This document shows positions 16,894-17,135 of a stretch of DNA of 17,135 nt, piece by piece. The DNA is from Clostridiales bacterium (GTDB lineage Bacteria > Bacillota > Clostridia > Tissierellales > Sedimentibacteraceae). A program made the position numbers and the translations under genes. The stretch is taken from NCBI GenBank assembly GCA_003487955.1, contig DNNJ01000310.1, positions 1 to 17,135 of the forward strand, in the 5' to 3' direction. The notes under the pieces were generated by a model. The model searched no databases and was not told the DNA's origin. It saw only the letters and a list, made by a program, of their open reading frames with translations. The number at the start of each line of letters is the position of its first letter. Positions within the stretch are counted from its first letter, which is position 1.

Positions 16894-16958
16894 CCTAACC
16901 CAATTTCTTCGACCGAAAGGGAGAAAGAAATTGTTGGTAGGTCATTCGCAACGAGTGC
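16894..16958 (+). repeat. Structured intergenic repeat, copy A
   Basis: The 9-bp stem CAATTTCTT (16901-16909) pairs with AAGAAATTG (16925-16933). It continues outward with CCT and ACC pairing to GGT and AGG (16894-16900 with 16936-16941). A C-G closing pair with an A bulge bounds the loop GACCGAAAGGGA (16911-16922). The unit ends with GCAACGAG (16948-16955) and TGC. No T-run follows the hairpin, so it is not a simple terminator, although it lies right after comFB. Confidence 0.7.
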
Positions 16959-17006
16959 CAATTTTGTGCGACGATAGGAGCAAACAAAATTGTGCAACGA
17001 GACTGC
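16956..17006 (+). repeat. Structured intergenic repeat, copy B
   Basis: The 9-bp stem CAATTTTGT (16959-16967) pairs with ACAAAATTG (16984-16992), extended outward by TGC/GCA (16956-16958 with 16994-16996). A GC/GC closing pair with an AA bulge bounds the loop GACGATAGGA (16970-16979). GCAACGAG (16994-17001) recurs downstream as in copy A. Two stem positions differ from copy A in both arms while keeping the pairing. Confidence 0.7.
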
Positions 17007-17011
17007 GTGGT

Positions 17012-17085
17012 ATGGGGACACACCTCTTATATAGGGATAGCCTCTGGGGTAAGAGGAATGTCCCCAACCCTGTGAGTGTCCCCAT
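17012..17085. repeat. GGGGACA palindrome, REP/REPIN-like
   Basis: GGGGACA (17014-17020) and CCTCTTA (17023-17029) pair with TAAGAGG (17050-17056) and TGTCCCC (17059-17065). This makes 14 bp with one symmetrical 2-nt internal loop around a 20-nt loop. A further GTGTCCCCAT (17076-17085) is a perfect inverted match to ATGGGGACAC (17012-17021), so two alternative folds exist. The G+C-rich arms contrast with the surroundings. The organisation resembles REP/REPIN elements, but no transposase gene is visible here. Confidence 0.6.
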
Positions 17086-17135
17086 TAGATTATTTTCAAT
17101 TCTTTCCCGAATGACTTAATTGTTAAATTTCCGTT
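17085..17135 (-). CDS. Possible C-terminal end of a minus-strand gene
   Basis: Reading inward from the right edge, the minus strand has 16 open codons (NGNLTIKSFGKELKII) followed by TAA, directly at the GGGGACA palindrome. The composition looks protein-like, and the arrangement (stop codon, then GGGGAC) resembles that after fliD. Sixteen codons are too few to be sure, and no family can be assigned. Confidence 0.25.
   Translation of the reverse strand, partial: NGNLTIKSFGKELKII

Noticed and set aside
16894..17085. CRISPR array
   Set aside because: There are only two diverged hairpin units with no uniform spacers and no cas genes, so the structure is an intergenic repeat.
16931..17119. Open frame of 62 codons on the plus strand across the repeat island
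   Set aside because: It runs through both the hairpin copy B and the GGGGACA palindrome, starts at TTG with no ribosome site, and its protein has no recognisable features. The frame is a by-product of the repeats.

Overview
The window looks like a piece of an A+T-rich Clostridia (Firmicutes) genome. The reasons are the codon use, strong GGAGG-type ribosome binding sites, two TTG starts, sigma-D-type (sigma-28) flagellar promoters of the Bacillus/Clostridium kind, a single-gene flagellin, an S-layer-homology surface protein, and a FliD C-terminal region with the YPPLTPEQ...EEEIKNW insert that I associate with clostridial FliD. I cannot name the genus from sequence alone.

Layout. Positions 1-1896 (minus strand) hold an OmpR-type response regulator followed by its sensor kinase, which runs off the left edge. 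Positions 2075-3562 (minus) are flagellin, with its own sigma-D promoter, a structured leader that looks like a CsrA target, and a clear intrinsic terminator. Positions 3752-12305 (minus) are one tightly packed flagellar/chemotaxis operon. In transcription order it is cheA, cheR, a receiver-less cheB, fliS, a fliT-like chaperone, a dCache chemoreceptor and fliD. A sigma-D-like promoter precedes cheA. Positions 12306-12475 are a divergent promoter region. Positions 12476-16888 (plus) are a second compact operon behind a perfect sigma-D -10 element. It encodes a protein with a FliK-like C-terminal region, a free-standing FlhB-C-like protein, a PilZ-domain protein, a secreted SLH-domain protein and a ComFB-family protein. 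Positions 16889-17135 hold no convincing complete gene. They contain two copies of a structured repeat whose stems covary, then a GGGGACA palindrome that looks like a REP/REPIN element, and perhaps the last 16 codons of a minus-strand gene.

How it fits together. The minus operon supplies the chemotaxis kinase, the receptor adaptation enzymes, a receptor, the flagellin and FliD chaperones, the filament cap and the filament itself. The plus operon is divergent, appears to be under the same sigma factor, and pairs export-switch-like proteins (FliK-like plus FlhB-C-like) with two candidate cyclic-dinucleotide-binding proteins (PilZ and ComFB) and a cell-wall-anchored surface protein. I regard this combination, together with the repeat array at 16894-17085, as the least ordinary part of the window. 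CheW, CheY, CheC, CheD, FliW and CsrA are not encoded here.
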